A stretch of DNA of 64,000 bases from Candidatus Krumholzibacteriota bacterium (GTDB lineage Bacteria; Krumholzibacteriota; Krumholzibacteriia; Krumholzibacteriales; WJIX01): positions 796,560-860,559 of the forward strand of contig JAXHNR010000001.1 of assembly GCA_034520215.1 (NCBI GenBank), in the 5' to 3' direction. The notes beneath the pieces were generated by a model. The model was not told where the DNA came from, did not search any database, and saw only the letters and a list, made by a program, of their open reading frames with translations. Made by a program: the position numbers and the translations under genes. Shown one piece after another: positions 7,643 to 17,706 of this stretch (the stretch's first letter is position 1; the number at the start of each line of letters is the position of its first letter).

Positions 7643-10600
7643 ATGAGTAATGCCGGCTTCATACATCTTCACAACCATTCTGAATACAGCCTTCTCGATG
7701 GAGCGATCAGAATCAGAGACCTTGTTAAGAGAGCTTCCGATATGGGAATGACTGCCGTGGGGCTTACTGACCACGGTAATATGTACGGTGCCGTGCCATT
7801 CTACAGAGAGGCTCTCAGGGTGGGAATAAAGCCGATAGTTGGAATGGAGACCTATCTGGCGAGAGATGGAATTGACAAGAGAGGCAAAGACGCTCAAAAG
7901 AAGAACGATCATCTGGTTCTTCTGGTAAAAAACAATACAGGATACAAAAATCTTCTTAAACTTTCCTCAATTGCTTACACAAAGGGGTTTTACTACAAAC
8001 CCCGGATAGACCTCGACATTCTGGAGACTTATTCAGAAGGCCTGATAGGGTTGAGCGGCTGTATCCAGGGAAGTATTGCTAAACTCCTTTATGCCGGCAA
8101 AAAGGATGAGGCTGTGATCTTCGCGAGGAGACTGGAATCAATTTTTCATGAAGGGGACTTTTTTATTGAGATACAGAACCACGGAATAGAAAGGGAGTTA
8201 CTTCTTATTCCAAAGTTAACTGATCTCGCGCGTGATCTTAAGTTGCCTTTAGTGGCAACCAATGACTGTCATTATTGCGGCGCCGAAGAACATGAAGCTC
8301 ATGATGTTCTTCTCTGTCTTCAGACAGGGAAAGATCTTGACGATGAAAACAGGGTTCTGAGATCAAATCCCGAGACTTATCTAAAATCACCCGAGCAAAT
8401 GGAAGCTCTTTTCACCGATCATAAAGAAGCATTAAGGAACACACTGAATATTGCTGAAAGATGCAACCTGAAGCTTAAGGATAAAAAAACACAGCTTCCC
8501 AAGTCACCCATACCAAGCCAGTTTGCATCTCCGGACGAATATCTTGAGCACCTCGTTATGGAGGGTGCCGGGGAAGTGCTTGGAGAAATCAATGATGATG
8601 TAATCGAGAGGATTAAATACGAGCTTGAAATTATCAGAGAAATGGGGTTCTCAAGTTACTTCCTTATTGTCTGGGATATTGTTAAATTTGCCAAGGAAGC
8701 CGGTATAGCTGTTGGTCCCGGCCGGGGGTCGGCCGCGGGAAGTCTGGTTTGCTATATTCTTGGTATCACAAGTATTAATCCCTTAGAGAATGAACTTATC
8801 TTCGAGCGTTTTCTAAATCCGGAACGAGTGTCGATGCCGGATATAGATATTGATTTTTGTGATAACAGAAGGCAGGAAGTGATTGATCATGTTGTGTCGA
8901 CTTATGGCAAGGAAAATGTCTGTCAGATAATAACATTTGGAAGAATGGCGGCAAGAGCTGTTATAAGGGATGTCGGCAGGGTATTGAGGGTCCCATACGG
9001 AGAAGTGGACAAATTGGCGAAAATGATTCCCGCTCAACCGGGCGTAAATCTATCTGACGCGATAAAAGATGTACCTGAACTAAAGAATCTATATAATAAT
9101 GATAAATCCATAAAAAAACTTCTCGACCTTTCTCTTTCTCTTGAAGGACTTGCCAGACACGCGTCTACTCACGCTGCCGGCCTTGTTATAACCCCAACCC
9201 CCCTTGTTAACCATGTTCCCCTTTACAGGTCGAGTAAAGGTGAAATAACAACACAGTACGAGATGAAAATTCTCGACAGCATAGGACTGTTGAAAATAGA
9301 TATACTGGGGCTTAAAACACTTTCTCATATACAGAACGTTCTTATCCTGATAGAGAAACATGAGGGACTGAAACTGTCAATCGAAGATATACCAATCGAA
9401 GATCCGGAAACATTCAAATTCCTTGGAGAGGGGAAAACTGTAGCTGTTTTTCAGCTTGAAAGCGAGGGTATGCGTGAACTCTTGAAAAAAATACAACCCA
9501 CTAACTTCGGAGACGTAACGGCTATAAACGCTCTGTATCGTCCGGGACCTCTTGGCAGCAATATGGTTACAGACTTTATCAAATGTAAACATGGTAAAAA
9601 GAAGATCACTTATGAACACCCCATGCTGGAGCCGATTCTCAAAGATACTTATGGAGTAATATTATATCAGGAACAGGTAATGCGTGTGGCCAGTGATCTG
9701 GCGGGATTTTCAATGGGGCAGGCTGATATTCTCAGGCGCGCGATGGGTAAGAAGAAAAAGAGCATTATGTCTCAGCAGAAGGAGCTCTTTGTAAAAGGAG
9801 CGGTTGAGCGGGGGATAAATGAGAAGATAGCGGATAGAATATTTGAACTAATGGCACATTTCGCCGGTTACGGATTCAACAAATCACATTCCGCCGCCTA
9901 TGCCATGGTATCTATGCAGACGGCTTATTTAAAAGTGCATTATCCGGCAGCTTTTATGGCAGCGGCTATGACAAATGATATGGGAAACACAGATCGGCTT
10001 ATGATATTACTTGAAGAATGTCACAATCTGGAAATAGTCTTACGGGGACCAGACGTGAATTCAAGCGGCAAAGAGTTTGATCTATCAAATGGAGAAATAA
10101 CCTATGGACTGGTGGCAATTAAGAATATGGGTGTTCCCGCCGCTGAAGCTATTGTTGATGCCAGGAAAGACGGTCCCTTTGTGGATCTGTATGATTTATG
10201 TGAAAGGGTCAATCTGCGAAGTATCAACAGACGCGCTCTCGAGAGTATGATAAGAAGCGGAGCAACTGACAGTTTGCCCGGGACCAGGTCACAGAAGATG
10301 GCAACTCTTGACACGATTCTGGCTCACGCCCAGAAGCGTCAGAGTGAAAGAGACAGGGGACAGACATTTCTCGGCTTCTTCGAAAATCCGTCGATGTCTG
10401 ATATGATAGAGCTTGAAGATGTTCCTCCATGGGATGAAAGTGAGAGACTGAAAAATGAGAAGGAGTCACTGGGCTTTTATTTTTCGGGACACCCTCTCGA
10501 CAGTTATAAGGGCGTTCTAAGCCATATAGTAAACACTGAGAGCTGCGCTCTTTCGGAGAAAAAGAGCAAAAAGAATGTTGTTATCGCGGGGCTGATTACA

Positions 10601-11071
10601 AGTGTCAGGGTTATTCTCGACAGGCGCGGTAAGTCAATGGCATTTGTGGGGATGGAGGATTTTCTGGGTTCATTTGAAGTTATTGTGTTTTCAAGCTGTT
10701 ATCAGAGTTGCAGAGAGGAATTGAGAGAGGAAAATCTCGTAGTGATAAAGGGAAAGATTTCTTCGAAGGACAGGGGTGAAAGCAAAGTGATAGCTGACAA
10801 AATTTTCTCCATTGACAGCGCGCTGAATTACTTGTCTGGCAAGGTATGTTTGAGCTTGCGCTCAGAGCTTTTTAATGAAAAGGAACTTCTTTCTTTAAAA
10901 CAAACCGTGTCTCGGTTTCCGGGAAAGAAAGAGTTGTTTTTTAAGTGGTGTAAGAATGGTGATAATAAGTTTTCCGTCCGATCGAGGAGTTACAGTGTAT
11001 CTCCAAGTCTGGAGTTTGTAAGAAGCCTCGAGAAAATTACTGGAGTAGAAAATGTCGAAATTGTTTTATAG
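7643..11071 (+). CDS. dnaE: DNA polymerase III subunit alpha
   Basis: The replicative polymerase, 1142 aa, DnaE1 type. An N-terminal PHP domain opens with HLHNHSEYSLLDGA and GLTDHGNMYG. The polymerase domain has GPGRGSAAGSLV and the catalytic PDIDIDF with Asp400, Asp402 and Asp404, close to E. coli Asp401 and Asp403. IDILGLKTL carries the third carboxylate. A helix-hairpin-helix segment and an OB-fold (VIAGLITSVRVILDRRGKSM) follow. The PHP histidines look intact, so intrinsic metal binding is possible. ATG 7643 is preceded by GGGGAGC. The last 20 bases overlap the next gene, an unusual partner for dnaE. Confidence 0.97.
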   Translation: MSNAGFIHLHNHSEYSLLDGAIRIRDLVKRASDMGMTAVGLTDHGNMYGAVPFYREALRVGIKPIVGMETYLARDGIDKRGKDAQKKNDHLVLLVKNNTGYKNLLKLSSIAYTKGFYYKPRIDLDILETYSEGLIGLSGCIQGSIAKLLYAGKKDEAVIFARRLESIFHEGDFFIEIQNHGIERELLLIPKLTDLARDLKLPLVATNDCHYCGAEEHEAHDVLLCLQTGKDLDDENRVLRSNPETYLKSPEQMEALFTDHKEALRNTLNIAERCNLKLKDKKTQLPKSPIPSQFASPDEYLEHLVMEGAGEVLGEINDDVIERIKYELEIIREMGFSSYFLIVWDIVKFAKEAGIAVGPGRGSAAGSLVCYILGITSINPLENELIFERFLNPERVSMPDIDIDFCDNRRQEVIDHVVSTYGKENVCQIITFGRMAARAVIRDVGRVLRVPYGEVDKLAKMIPAQPGVNLSDAIKDVPELKNLYNNDKSIKKLLDLSLSLEGLARHASTHAAGLVITPTPLVNHVPLYRSSKGEITTQYEMKILDSIGLLKIDILGLKTLSHIQNVLILIEKHEGLKLSIEDIPIEDPETFKFLGEGKTVAVFQLESEGMRELLKKIQPTNFGDVTAINALYRPGPLGSNMVTDFIKCKHGKKKITYEHPMLEPILKDTYGVILYQEQVMRVASDLAGFSMGQADILRRAMGKKKKSIMSQQKELFVKGAVERGINEKIADRIFELMAHFAGYGFNKSHSAAYAMVSMQTAYLKVHYPAAFMAAAMTNDMGNTDRLMILLEECHNLEIVLRGPDVNSSGKEFDLSNGEITYGLVAIKNMGVPAAEAIVDARKDGPFVDLYDLCERVNLRSINRRALESMIRSGATDSLPGTRSQKMATLDTILAHAQKRQSERDRGQTFLGFFENPSMSDMIELEDVPPWDESERLKNEKESLGFYFSGHPLDSYKGVLSHIVNTESCALSEKKSKKNVVIAGLITSVRVILDRRGKSMAFVGMEDFLGSFEVIVFSSCYQSCREELREENLVVIKGKISSKDRGESKVIADKIFSIDSALNYLSGKVCLSLRSELFNEKELLSLKQTVSRFPGKKELFFKWCKNGDNKFSVRSRSYSVSPSLEFVRSLEKITGVENVEIVL

Positions 11072-11816
11072 TTTTTTGTTGGCGGTTTTAATAGTTTTCG
11101 CGGGTTTCGGCCGGTCATACGGGCAGTTTAGAGAGGATATAAGGATTGTTGAAAGTCCAACGGCCGGGATTATCCCTCACGGAAGTTATATGTACGATGG
11201 ATCTGTCGGTCCCCTTAATAGTCTCTTGTTCGGCTGCGACGTCGGGTTCCGTGACCGTTTGATGATCGGTGTCTCATTTGGACTTCAGAATTTCATTGGC
11301 CGCGGTGAAATAACTAGTAATGACCGGCCGGGAATAAGAATAAGGTTGAGATTAATTGAGGAAATAATCGGAGGTCCGGCTCTTGCTGTGGGAATCAATA
11401 CTCAAGGGCAGGAAAGATGGCTGCAAAATTGGGAACGATACGAACGTAAGTCTAAGGGGTTTTACGCGGTGCTGAGCAAAAGTTACTATATGCTCAGGTA
11501 TTTTTCACTGCACTGTGGTGTTAATTATTCACTTGAGAACAAATATGAAGAAGGACCGGATCTATTCGCGGGGTTGACCCTCGAAGCTTTCAGCGGACTG
11601 GTCCTTATGGTTGAATACAGCGGAGCTTACGATGATGACAACGGTGACATTCCCTCGTGCTTGACGAGGGGAAAGGGTTATCTGGATACCGGCGTTCGCA
11701 TCGATTACAAAGAGAATCTGAGGTTAAAATTCTTATTCAAAGATCTGCTTGATAATTATACGGCGAATTCAGGGATTTCCAGAGCTGTGGGAATTTCTTA
11801 CGTGAACTATTTCTGA
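11052..11816 (+). CDS. YjbH-like outer-membrane barrel protein, uncharacterised
   Basis: A 254-aa protein with a signal peptide (cleaved near SYG-QF) followed by alternating hydrophobic strands. It begins with a block of the form VESPTAGIIPHGSY, then GCDVGFRDRLMIGVSFGLQN, and ends in an aromatic residue (SYVNYF), as barrel proteins often do. This matches small predicted barrels that I associate with uncultured FCB lineages, sometimes labelled YjbH-like. The function is unknown. ATG 11052 lies inside the end of dnaE with GGAG just upstream. accA begins 15 bases downstream, so all three may be cotranscribed. Confidence 0.6.
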   Translation: MSKLFYSFLLAVLIVFAGFGRSYGQFREDIRIVESPTAGIIPHGSYMYDGSVGPLNSLLFGCDVGFRDRLMIGVSFGLQNFIGRGEITSNDRPGIRIRLRLIEEIIGGPALAVGINTQGQERWLQNWERYERKSKGFYAVLSKSYYMLRYFSLHCGVNYSLENKYEEGPDLFAGLTLEAFSGLVLMVEYSGAYDDDNGDIPSCLTRGKGYLDTGVRIDYKENLRLKFLFKDLLDNYTANSGISRAVGISYVNYF

Positions 11817-11831
11817 TGATTGGTTGGAATA

Positions 11832-12791
11832 ATGACTGGAAATACGAAGAACCTACAATTCGAAACCCCAATAATAGATCTTGAAAACAGGATAGAAACC
11901 CTTAAGCAAAAGGGCTTTTCAGTAGAGTCCAAAGAGATAAAGAAGCTTAAAAGCACACTTGGCGATCTTGAAGAGAAAGTTTACGGGAATCTCACGCCGT
12001 GGGAGGAAGTTCAGCTTGCCCGTCATCCGGACAGGCCGACAATGTCGCAGTATCTGGATTTAATGTTCGACGATTTTCATCAGCTCCATGGGGACAGGTT
12101 TTACGGCGACGACCCTGCTATTGTAGGCGGTGTTGCTACAATGGGAGAGAGAAGACTTATGGTTATTGGACATGAAAAAGGTCGAAATACAAAAGACAGG
12201 CTGAGACACAACTTCGGGATGGCCAATCCTGAAGGTTTTAGAAAATCGCTTAGACTAATGAAGATGGCAGAAAAATTTTCTTTACCAATTCTTTCTTTTG
12301 TGGATACTCCCGGCGCTTATCCGGGTGTTGGAGCTGAAGAGAGAGGGCAACCTGTCGCAATAGCGTCCAACTTGAAAGAGGTTTTTAAGATAAAAACCCC
12401 GATTGTAGTTGTTATTATAGGTGAAGGCGGGAGTGGGGGAGCTCTGGCTCTGGGTATTGGAGACAGGGTGATAATGATGAAACATTCAATATATTCGGTG
12501 ATTTCTCCGGAGGGTTGTGCTGCCATTCTCTGGAAAGATAAAGGCAAAGCGCCTGACGCGGCTTCATCTCTGCGCCTGACCTCGGATGATTGTCTGGAAT
12601 TTAATGTTGCCGATGTAGTAATTGATGAAATACATGGCGCGGCCCACAGGGATCCGGAAGGTAATTCTCTCAAACTGGCTAAATGTATTGAGGATCAATT
12701 CGAAAGCCTCTTGAGTATCTCTATCGATCTTCTTCTCGAAAGGAGAATTAAAAAGTTCACCTCTATTGGTGAATTCAGTTCAGACCGATGA
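11832..12791 (+). CDS. accA: acetyl-CoA carboxylase carboxyltransferase subunit alpha
   Basis: A 319-aa protein, the normal length for AccA. With AccD it moves the carboxyl group from carboxybiotin to acetyl-CoA, giving malonyl-CoA for fatty acid synthesis. Motifs: LEFETPI-like N-terminus (LQFETPIIDLE), HPDRPTMSQYLDLMF, GAYPGVGAEERGQ, GEGGSGGALALG and SPEGCAAILWKD. ATG 11832 gives the expected MTGN start; TTG 11820 would add four residues. accD, accB and accC are not in the window. A 233-bp non-coding stretch follows. Confidence 0.96.
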   Translation: MTGNTKNLQFETPIIDLENRIETLKQKGFSVESKEIKKLKSTLGDLEEKVYGNLTPWEEVQLARHPDRPTMSQYLDLMFDDFHQLHGDRFYGDDPAIVGGVATMGERRLMVIGHEKGRNTKDRLRHNFGMANPEGFRKSLRLMKMAEKFSLPILSFVDTPGAYPGVGAEERGQPVAIASNLKEVFKIKTPIVVVIIGEGGSGGALALGIGDRVIMMKHSIYSVISPEGCAAILWKDKGKAPDAASSLRLTSDDCLEFNVADVVIDEIHGAAHRDPEGNSLKLAKCIEDQFESLLSISIDLLLERRIKKFTSIGEFSSDR

Positions 12792-12879
12792 ACTTATTTG
12801 TGTGTGCCCGAGTGTACCCGGCAGCCGCTTTCTCTGTGGATTTTTTAAGTTTTATTACGGGTTTTTCCGTTTTGAAGAC

Positions 12880-12909
12880 TTGACCTTAATGTACTAAATG
12901 TTCTATAAT
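12880..12909 (+). promoter_or_regulatory. sigma70-like promoter upstream of the Trm112-like gene
   Basis: TTGACC (12880-12885), 18-base spacer, then a perfect TATAAT (12904-12909). It is the best-looking promoter in the window. Transcription would start near 12916 and leave a leader of about 110 bases before ATG 13025; that leader contains the palindrome at 12941-12958. Confidence 0.6.
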
Positions 12910-12940
12910 TATATATGTCAGCTATTAAACAGGAATTAGT

Positions 12941-12958
12941 ATTACAGGTCCCTGTAAT
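12941..12958. repeat. 8-bp palindrome in the leader of the Trm112-like gene
   Basis: ATTACAGG-TC-CCTGTAAT, a perfect 8-bp inverted repeat with a 2-base centre, about 32 bases beyond the -10 box. The tight centre suits a dimeric protein operator better than an RNA hairpin, since a 2-base loop would force melting of the inner pair. No T-run follows, so it is not a terminator. Confidence 0.45.
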
Positions 12959-13024
12959 TTACGATACGAAGAGTTGTGTCTAAATCAGGGGCTTTTCTTT
13001 GTTTTGAAGGTGTGCGTGTAGACT

Positions 13025-13195
13025 ATGGCGATAAAAAAAGAACTTCTGGAAATTCTGGCATGCCCCAAATGCAAGGGTGGAGTTGCCTGCGATGATTCAG
13101 GAGAATATCTGGTTTGCGATAAGTGCCGGCTGCAATACCCTATTGAGGATGATATCCCGGTGATGCTTATTGAAAAAGCTGTTAAAATGGATTGA
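13025..13195 (+). CDS. Trm112/YcaR-like small zinc-ribbon protein
   Basis: A 56-aa protein. Two Cys pairs, CPKC (13, 16) and CDKC (31, 34), form a zinc ribbon, followed by the family's end QYPIEDDIPVML. Trm112-like proteins in bacteria (UPF0434) are small partners or stabilisers of other enzymes; the eukaryotic member activates methyltransferases. No strong ribosome binding site is visible before ATG 13025, but the whole length aligns with the family pattern. It has its own promoter candidate 115 bases upstream and is followed after 53 bases by a membrane protein gene on the same strand. Confidence 0.85.
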   Translation: MAIKKELLEILACPKCKGGVACDDSGEYLVCDKCRLQYPIEDDIPVMLIEKAVKMD

Positions 13196-13248
13196 TCTTA
13201 TGTAACTGCTGTCCGCATCGATCCGGAAGTACCGCGGGAGTATGCTAA

Positions 13249-13653
13249 TTGACTGTTTTTACACATTTTGCCGCTGGAGCTCTAGTCGGATATTTCTCCC
13301 CTGGTGTATTCAGCGCGTCTATTGGCGGCCTGCTGAGTCACGTGTTGCTTGATGTAATACCTCATTATGATTTTGAAAGTCTGAGATTGGAGATATTCTT
13401 AGGTGTTGCTGTTGTGCTGACTCTGGTTTTTACGGGGAGTTGTTCGTTGGTTATCTGTCTTGGCGGTATTTTCGCGGTTATACCTGACCTTGAGAATCTT
13501 TTGTGGAAGACGGGTAAGTTAAGAGAAGATCAAAAGGTGTTCCCCGGACATGCCGGAATTATTTCTCACGGGAGAAAGACCGGAAGAAAAAGTATTTTGA
13601 TTCAGGTCATCTTCGTTATGGCTGTTGTTATTTTTTTGATATGGAGTGTCTGA
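13249..13653 (+). CDS. polytopic membrane protein with His/Asp motifs, uncharacterised
   Basis: A 134-aa protein with three or four hydrophobic segments. Polar residues lie next to the helices: SHVLLDVIPHYDF near 30-43, AVIPDLENLLWKTG near 77-90 and FPGHAGIISHGRK near 99-111. Conserved His and Asp at helix ends recall the YdjM/DUF457-type inner-membrane putative metal-dependent hydrolases, but this is only a resemblance. The TTG start has GGGAG about 9 bases upstream. Its TGA overlaps the ATG of the next gene (TGATG), so it is translationally coupled to the PorU-like peptidase. Confidence 0.6.
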   Translation: MTVFTHFAAGALVGYFSPGVFSASIGGLLSHVLLDVIPHYDFESLRLEIFLGVAVVLTLVFTGSCSLVICLGGIFAVIPDLENLLWKTGKLREDQKVFPGHAGIISHGRKTGRKSILIQVIFVMAVVIFLIWSV

Positions 13654-16600
13654 TGAAAAAGATCTTTATGATTATCTGGATGGCCGCGCTGATATTTCCT
13701 GTTATCGCGAATTGCGCGAAAGTCAATATTCTTGACTACGATATATCCGGTGTAACAGTAGAGGTGAAAATAGATACTCTGATCATCTCCCCCGCCGGAG
13801 ACGCGAGAGATGAAGAAGAAAGCAGAATCACGATACCCGGATTTGAAGAAACAAGGTATGAGGGGTTTCCGGTTCTTCCGGCTCGCAGGTATCTCTTCGA
13901 AGTAACTTCCAAGAAGGGTGTTGGAGTGAGAATCATCGAGAATAACAAGCGGACCCTGGATGGAGTCAAACCAATTATATTTGATGCCGGTGATTCCAAG
14001 AGCAAGAGATTAGTAAAAGACAGTTCCGGGGTAGCCGCGATTAATATAAGTGATTTTGTAACTATAGCCGGAGTGGGAGATTTCAGAAAGACACCAATTG
14101 CTCTTATTGATATCCGCCCTGTAATTTTCGATAAAGAGAATGAAAAACTTCTCTATTCTTCCAGGATCGTTTTCCGTCTGACATTTCCGAAGGCTCAAGT
14201 GTCCGGCAAAGAAGGCGTTTTGGATATGCCCCGGGACCGTTTTATTGCAAACGCGGAGCAGGCAAAACTATGGAGAAATAAATCACGGCCGGTTCAGAGC
14301 GCGGGGCCTTATTCTTTTGAGTTCAGCCTCGCTGATGAATGGGTAAAGATAAGAGTCGATGATCCCGGTATCTACAAGATAACCTACAGTGATTTGTACA
14401 ATTTTGGAGTCAATCCGTCTGATATCGATCCATCAGATATACGTTTATTCTCAAGCCCGGTCTATCCAACGACAAGACCATTTCAGCAGCCGGCTTCTAT
14501 AGATTCCGGCGGTAGTTTCGAGACAGATTATCATATGTCCGAACACGCTATAAAATTTCTGGGCAACTCATCTGACGGAACCTTTGATCCTGGTGAATCG
14601 GTGATTTTTTACGGTGTCGGAGTCGAGGGGTGGCGGGATTATCTGGATCCCGGGACTGATAGGGAGGATACATTTGATAATATCTATGAAACAAGGAATG
14701 TTTACTGGATGGCCTGGAGCAGAGATTTTGAAGGTACTGCGAAGAGAATGAAATCAAGGGATGTCTCACCCTCCTATGACGTTTCTCTTGAAACGCTTAA
14801 CACGTATGAACATAGATTGCATATCGAAGAGGATAATGAATACGATCCGGTTTTTTCCCCAGACAGATGGCTCTGGAAAAATCTCGCTCCCAACATATCG
14901 GGATCTTACACTGATTACTTTAACGTAAGTGATATAGCTGAATCAAATTGCAAGGTACGAACTATCGGGCTGATTCGTACTGAAGGAGGTACTGCTGATT
15001 GTTATTTGAATACAGAAAATGTAGGGGAGCTCGAGTGGATATATTCCTTTAATACCGACATACTGGTTGCCGAAGCCGCAACGTTAAACGAGGGAGAGAA
15101 CAGTTTTAAATATGATAAAGCTGATGATGGAATAGAGATGAATATTTACTGGTATGAAATATTTTTCGACCGGTACCTGATAGCCGATCCTTCGGGCAAT
15201 TTTCTCGATTTCTTTGCTCCCGAGACAAGCGGGTCCGCGAATTTTGTTTTAAGAGGTTTTCCAGAAGAGGAACGGTTCATCTTTGATGTCTCCGATTACC
15301 TCAACCCTGTTATTTTAACCGAAGCTGACAGCAGAGCCGACACTATAAGTTTTGATGACAGTTTCACACCCTCTTCTAACCACTATTTTGCCGTTTCTGA
15401 ATCGGGTCTCAGAAACGCAAGCATAGAATACGCAAGGAATATTCCCTCCCTCAGGGATGAGGCCGCCTCGCCCGCTATGTTAGTTATTTATAATGATCTT
15501 TTCAGTCAATCTGCCCGGCAGTTTGCCGCGTATAGAGCTGAGCATTTTCCGGAAACAGGCTCCGGATATGTTAAGGCCGTCGATATAGAAGATGTTTATA
15601 ATAATTTCTCCGGAGGGCTTAAAGATCCAATCGCCATACGTAATTATCTGAAGTTCCTCTATGACAATTATTCAGAAAACGGGGATCCGGTTATTGAATA
15701 TGTTTTTCTGATTGGTAAGGGTAATTATGATCCTAAGGATATTATGGGAAGGGGGGAAGATTTCATACCCTATTATTTCGACGGCAGCATGGAATTTGAC
15801 GATTACCTGGTAAAACTTGATGAAGGGGGCGATCTGCTGGTTGATCTCTCGATTGGAAGATTGCCTGTGATAAAGGAAAACAGCCCCTTTGTATTTTTGA
15901 ATAAACTATTCGGGTATGAAGCATTAGATAATTATGGTTCCTGGAAAAACAAAGTTGTATTTGTAGCCGATGACGAGATTTCAAGTAACAGTATCACTGA
16001 TACTGTTCATTTGAGCCACACGGAAGGGTTAAGCAAGAGTTTATCTGCCAGGCAGGATTATCTTGATATAACCGAAATCTATCTCCATGATTATCCGACT
16101 GTAAACTCCTTGAAGCCTGAAGCGACAGCTGATCTGATGAAGGAATGGAATGAAGGCGCTTTGATAGTTAATTATATTGGGCACGGATCTCCAGTACAGC
16201 TCGCGGATGAACTTGTAATGAGGAAGAATGACATCTATTCTCTGAAAAACGAAAATAGACTCCCTCTGTTTCTAGGATTTTCATGTTCTGTCGGGGACCT
16301 CGATCAGATTTTCACTAAAAGTCTGGCGCATGAGTTGGTTTTAGCCGAAGGCAGAGGGGCAATCGCGTCGGTTTCAGCAGTTACTTACAGTTACAGTACT
16401 CCGAACAGAGATCTCGATTCATACTTTCTGGATAATGTATTCCCCGACAGTATCCAGTCAGGAACCCAGCCTGTCGGCAGAGCGCTCCTTTTTGCCAAGA
16501 TGACTGATATCAGTGATGAATGGAATAACAGAAAATACACGTTGATTGGAGACCCTGCTATGAAATTGATCTTGCCGGAATTAATGGTTGAGCATGTAAT

Positions 16601-17585
16601 CGATGATATCGATACACTCTCCAGCGGATATATGTACAATTTGAAAGGGGCTGTTATCTCTGGTGGTGAGATATATTCCGGATTCAACGGAACTGCCGAT
16701 ATAATCGTCAGAGATGCCAAAAGGCAGTTCAACGCGCTGGGGATCGATTATGACCATTCAGGCTCTGTCTTGTTCAGAGGAACTGCTGACGTTTCTTCCG
16801 GAGAATTTAATTCTAATTTTGTTGTACCTTTGAGATGCCATTATGGAATAGGCGGCGAAATAAGCAGTTACGTAAGCTCCGGTAATTCCGACGGCGCGGG
16901 TATTTGCGATACGATAGTTGTCTTACAGGGGGATTCTGTAATGGAGAATGACGGCCCTCCGAGTATTGATATGTATTTTGAAAATAATGCGACCAAGGTC
17001 AAAAGCGGTTCAAAACTGGTAGTTGAAATAGAGGATGAAAACGGCATTGCCATAATTGGAACAGACCCGCAGAATTCGATCTTTCTCGAGTTCGATGAAA
17101 ATGGTTACCCGATATATGTAACTGATAATTTTCAGTACAATTACGGATCATACACAAGCGGCCTTGTGGAGTACTTTCTGCAGTCAGAGTTCGAACGCGG
17201 CAGTCATTCCGTTGTCGCGAAGGTTTTTGATAATATGGGAGTTATGTCGAGTGACACCCTTCAATTCGAAATTGTCGAAGAAGGACTTTACAGTATTACT
17301 GATATTTTCAATTTTCCGAATCCGTTCAGAGAAAACACAAATTTTGTTTTTCAATTGAGCGGCGGAGCTGAAATCAATTTAAAGGTGTTTACAGTTTCAG
17401 GTGTTGAGATATGGCGAAGGGAGCTTGTTTGTTCGGAGGGCTTTAACAGTATCAGCTGGGATGGAAGAGACCACTCGGGAAACAGGCTTGCCAATGGAAC
17501 CTATTTATATGTTCTCAATGCCGAATTTGACAATTCGTTAAACCGCAGTGAGACCGCGGAAGGAAAGGTGATATTAATGCGCTGA
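13653..17585 (+). CDS. PorU-like C25 family peptidase with C-terminal sorting domain (type IX secretion)
   Basis: A 1310-aa exported protein. Signal peptide at 1-22, then a beta-rich N-terminal half. A gingipain-type C25 domain carries the catalytic pair His844 in NYIGHGSP and Cys878 in FLGFSCSVGD. YTLIGDPAMKL follows, as in PorU-type proteins. The last 90 residues (NFPNPFRENT, SGVEIWRRE, WDGRDHSGNRLANGTYLYVL) are a FlgD-Ig/type IX sorting-like domain. PorU removes sorting domains at the cell surface and attaches cargo; the adjacent PorV-like gene supports this role. A secreted gingipain-like protease is the alternative. ATG 13653 has GGAG 6 bases upstream; ATG 13641 is less likely. Confidence 0.85.
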   Translation: MKKIFMIIWMAALIFPVIANCAKVNILDYDISGVTVEVKIDTLIISPAGDARDEEESRITIPGFEETRYEGFPVLPARRYLFEVTSKKGVGVRIIENNKRTLDGVKPIIFDAGDSKSKRLVKDSSGVAAINISDFVTIAGVGDFRKTPIALIDIRPVIFDKENEKLLYSSRIVFRLTFPKAQVSGKEGVLDMPRDRFIANAEQAKLWRNKSRPVQSAGPYSFEFSLADEWVKIRVDDPGIYKITYSDLYNFGVNPSDIDPSDIRLFSSPVYPTTRPFQQPASIDSGGSFETDYHMSEHAIKFLGNSSDGTFDPGESVIFYGVGVEGWRDYLDPGTDREDTFDNIYETRNVYWMAWSRDFEGTAKRMKSRDVSPSYDVSLETLNTYEHRLHIEEDNEYDPVFSPDRWLWKNLAPNISGSYTDYFNVSDIAESNCKVRTIGLIRTEGGTADCYLNTENVGELEWIYSFNTDILVAEAATLNEGENSFKYDKADDGIEMNIYWYEIFFDRYLIADPSGNFLDFFAPETSGSANFVLRGFPEEERFIFDVSDYLNPVILTEADSRADTISFDDSFTPSSNHYFAVSESGLRNASIEYARNIPSLRDEAASPAMLVIYNDLFSQSARQFAAYRAEHFPETGSGYVKAVDIEDVYNNFSGGLKDPIAIRNYLKFLYDNYSENGDPVIEYVFLIGKGNYDPKDIMGRGEDFIPYYFDGSMEFDDYLVKLDEGGDLLVDLSIGRLPVIKENSPFVFLNKLFGYEALDNYGSWKNKVVFVADDEISSNSITDTVHLSHTEGLSKSLSARQDYLDITEIYLHDYPTVNSLKPEATADLMKEWNEGALIVNYIGHGSPVQLADELVMRKNDIYSLKNENRLPLFLGFSCSVGDLDQIFTKSLAHELVLAEGRGAIASVSAVTYSYSTPNRDLDSYFLDNVFPDSIQSGTQPVGRALLFAKMTDISDEWNNRKYTLIGDPAMKLILPELMVEHVIDDIDTLSSGYMYNLKGAVISGGEIYSGFNGTADIIVRDAKRQFNALGIDYDHSGSVLFRGTADVSSGEFNSNFVVPLRCHYGIGGEISSYVSSGNSDGAGICDTIVVLQGDSVMENDGPPSIDMYFENNATKVKSGSKLVVEIEDENGIAIIGTDPQNSIFLEFDENGYPIYVTDNFQYNYGSYTSGLVEYFLQSEFERGSHSVVAKVFDNMGVMSSDTLQFEIVEEGLYSITDIFNFPNPFRENTNFVFQLSGGAEINLKVFTVSGVEIWRRELVCSEGFNSISWDGRDHSGNRLANGTYLYVLNAEFDNSLNRSETAEGKVILMR

Positions 17586-17706
17586 TCAACCAGCGACAGG
17601 TCTGCATCGATAGACAGAATCAGTACGGATCTTTATTACTAAAAGACTTGACCGCGTAAGGGCTGGATTATTATTTTAAGCAGGTATAAGAGAGAGGAAA
17701 TAAAGC

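Noticed and set aside
9089-9361. Antisense frames within dnaE and other large genes
   Set aside because: They overlap well-identified genes, lack ribosome sites and match no family; they are by-products of the coding strand.
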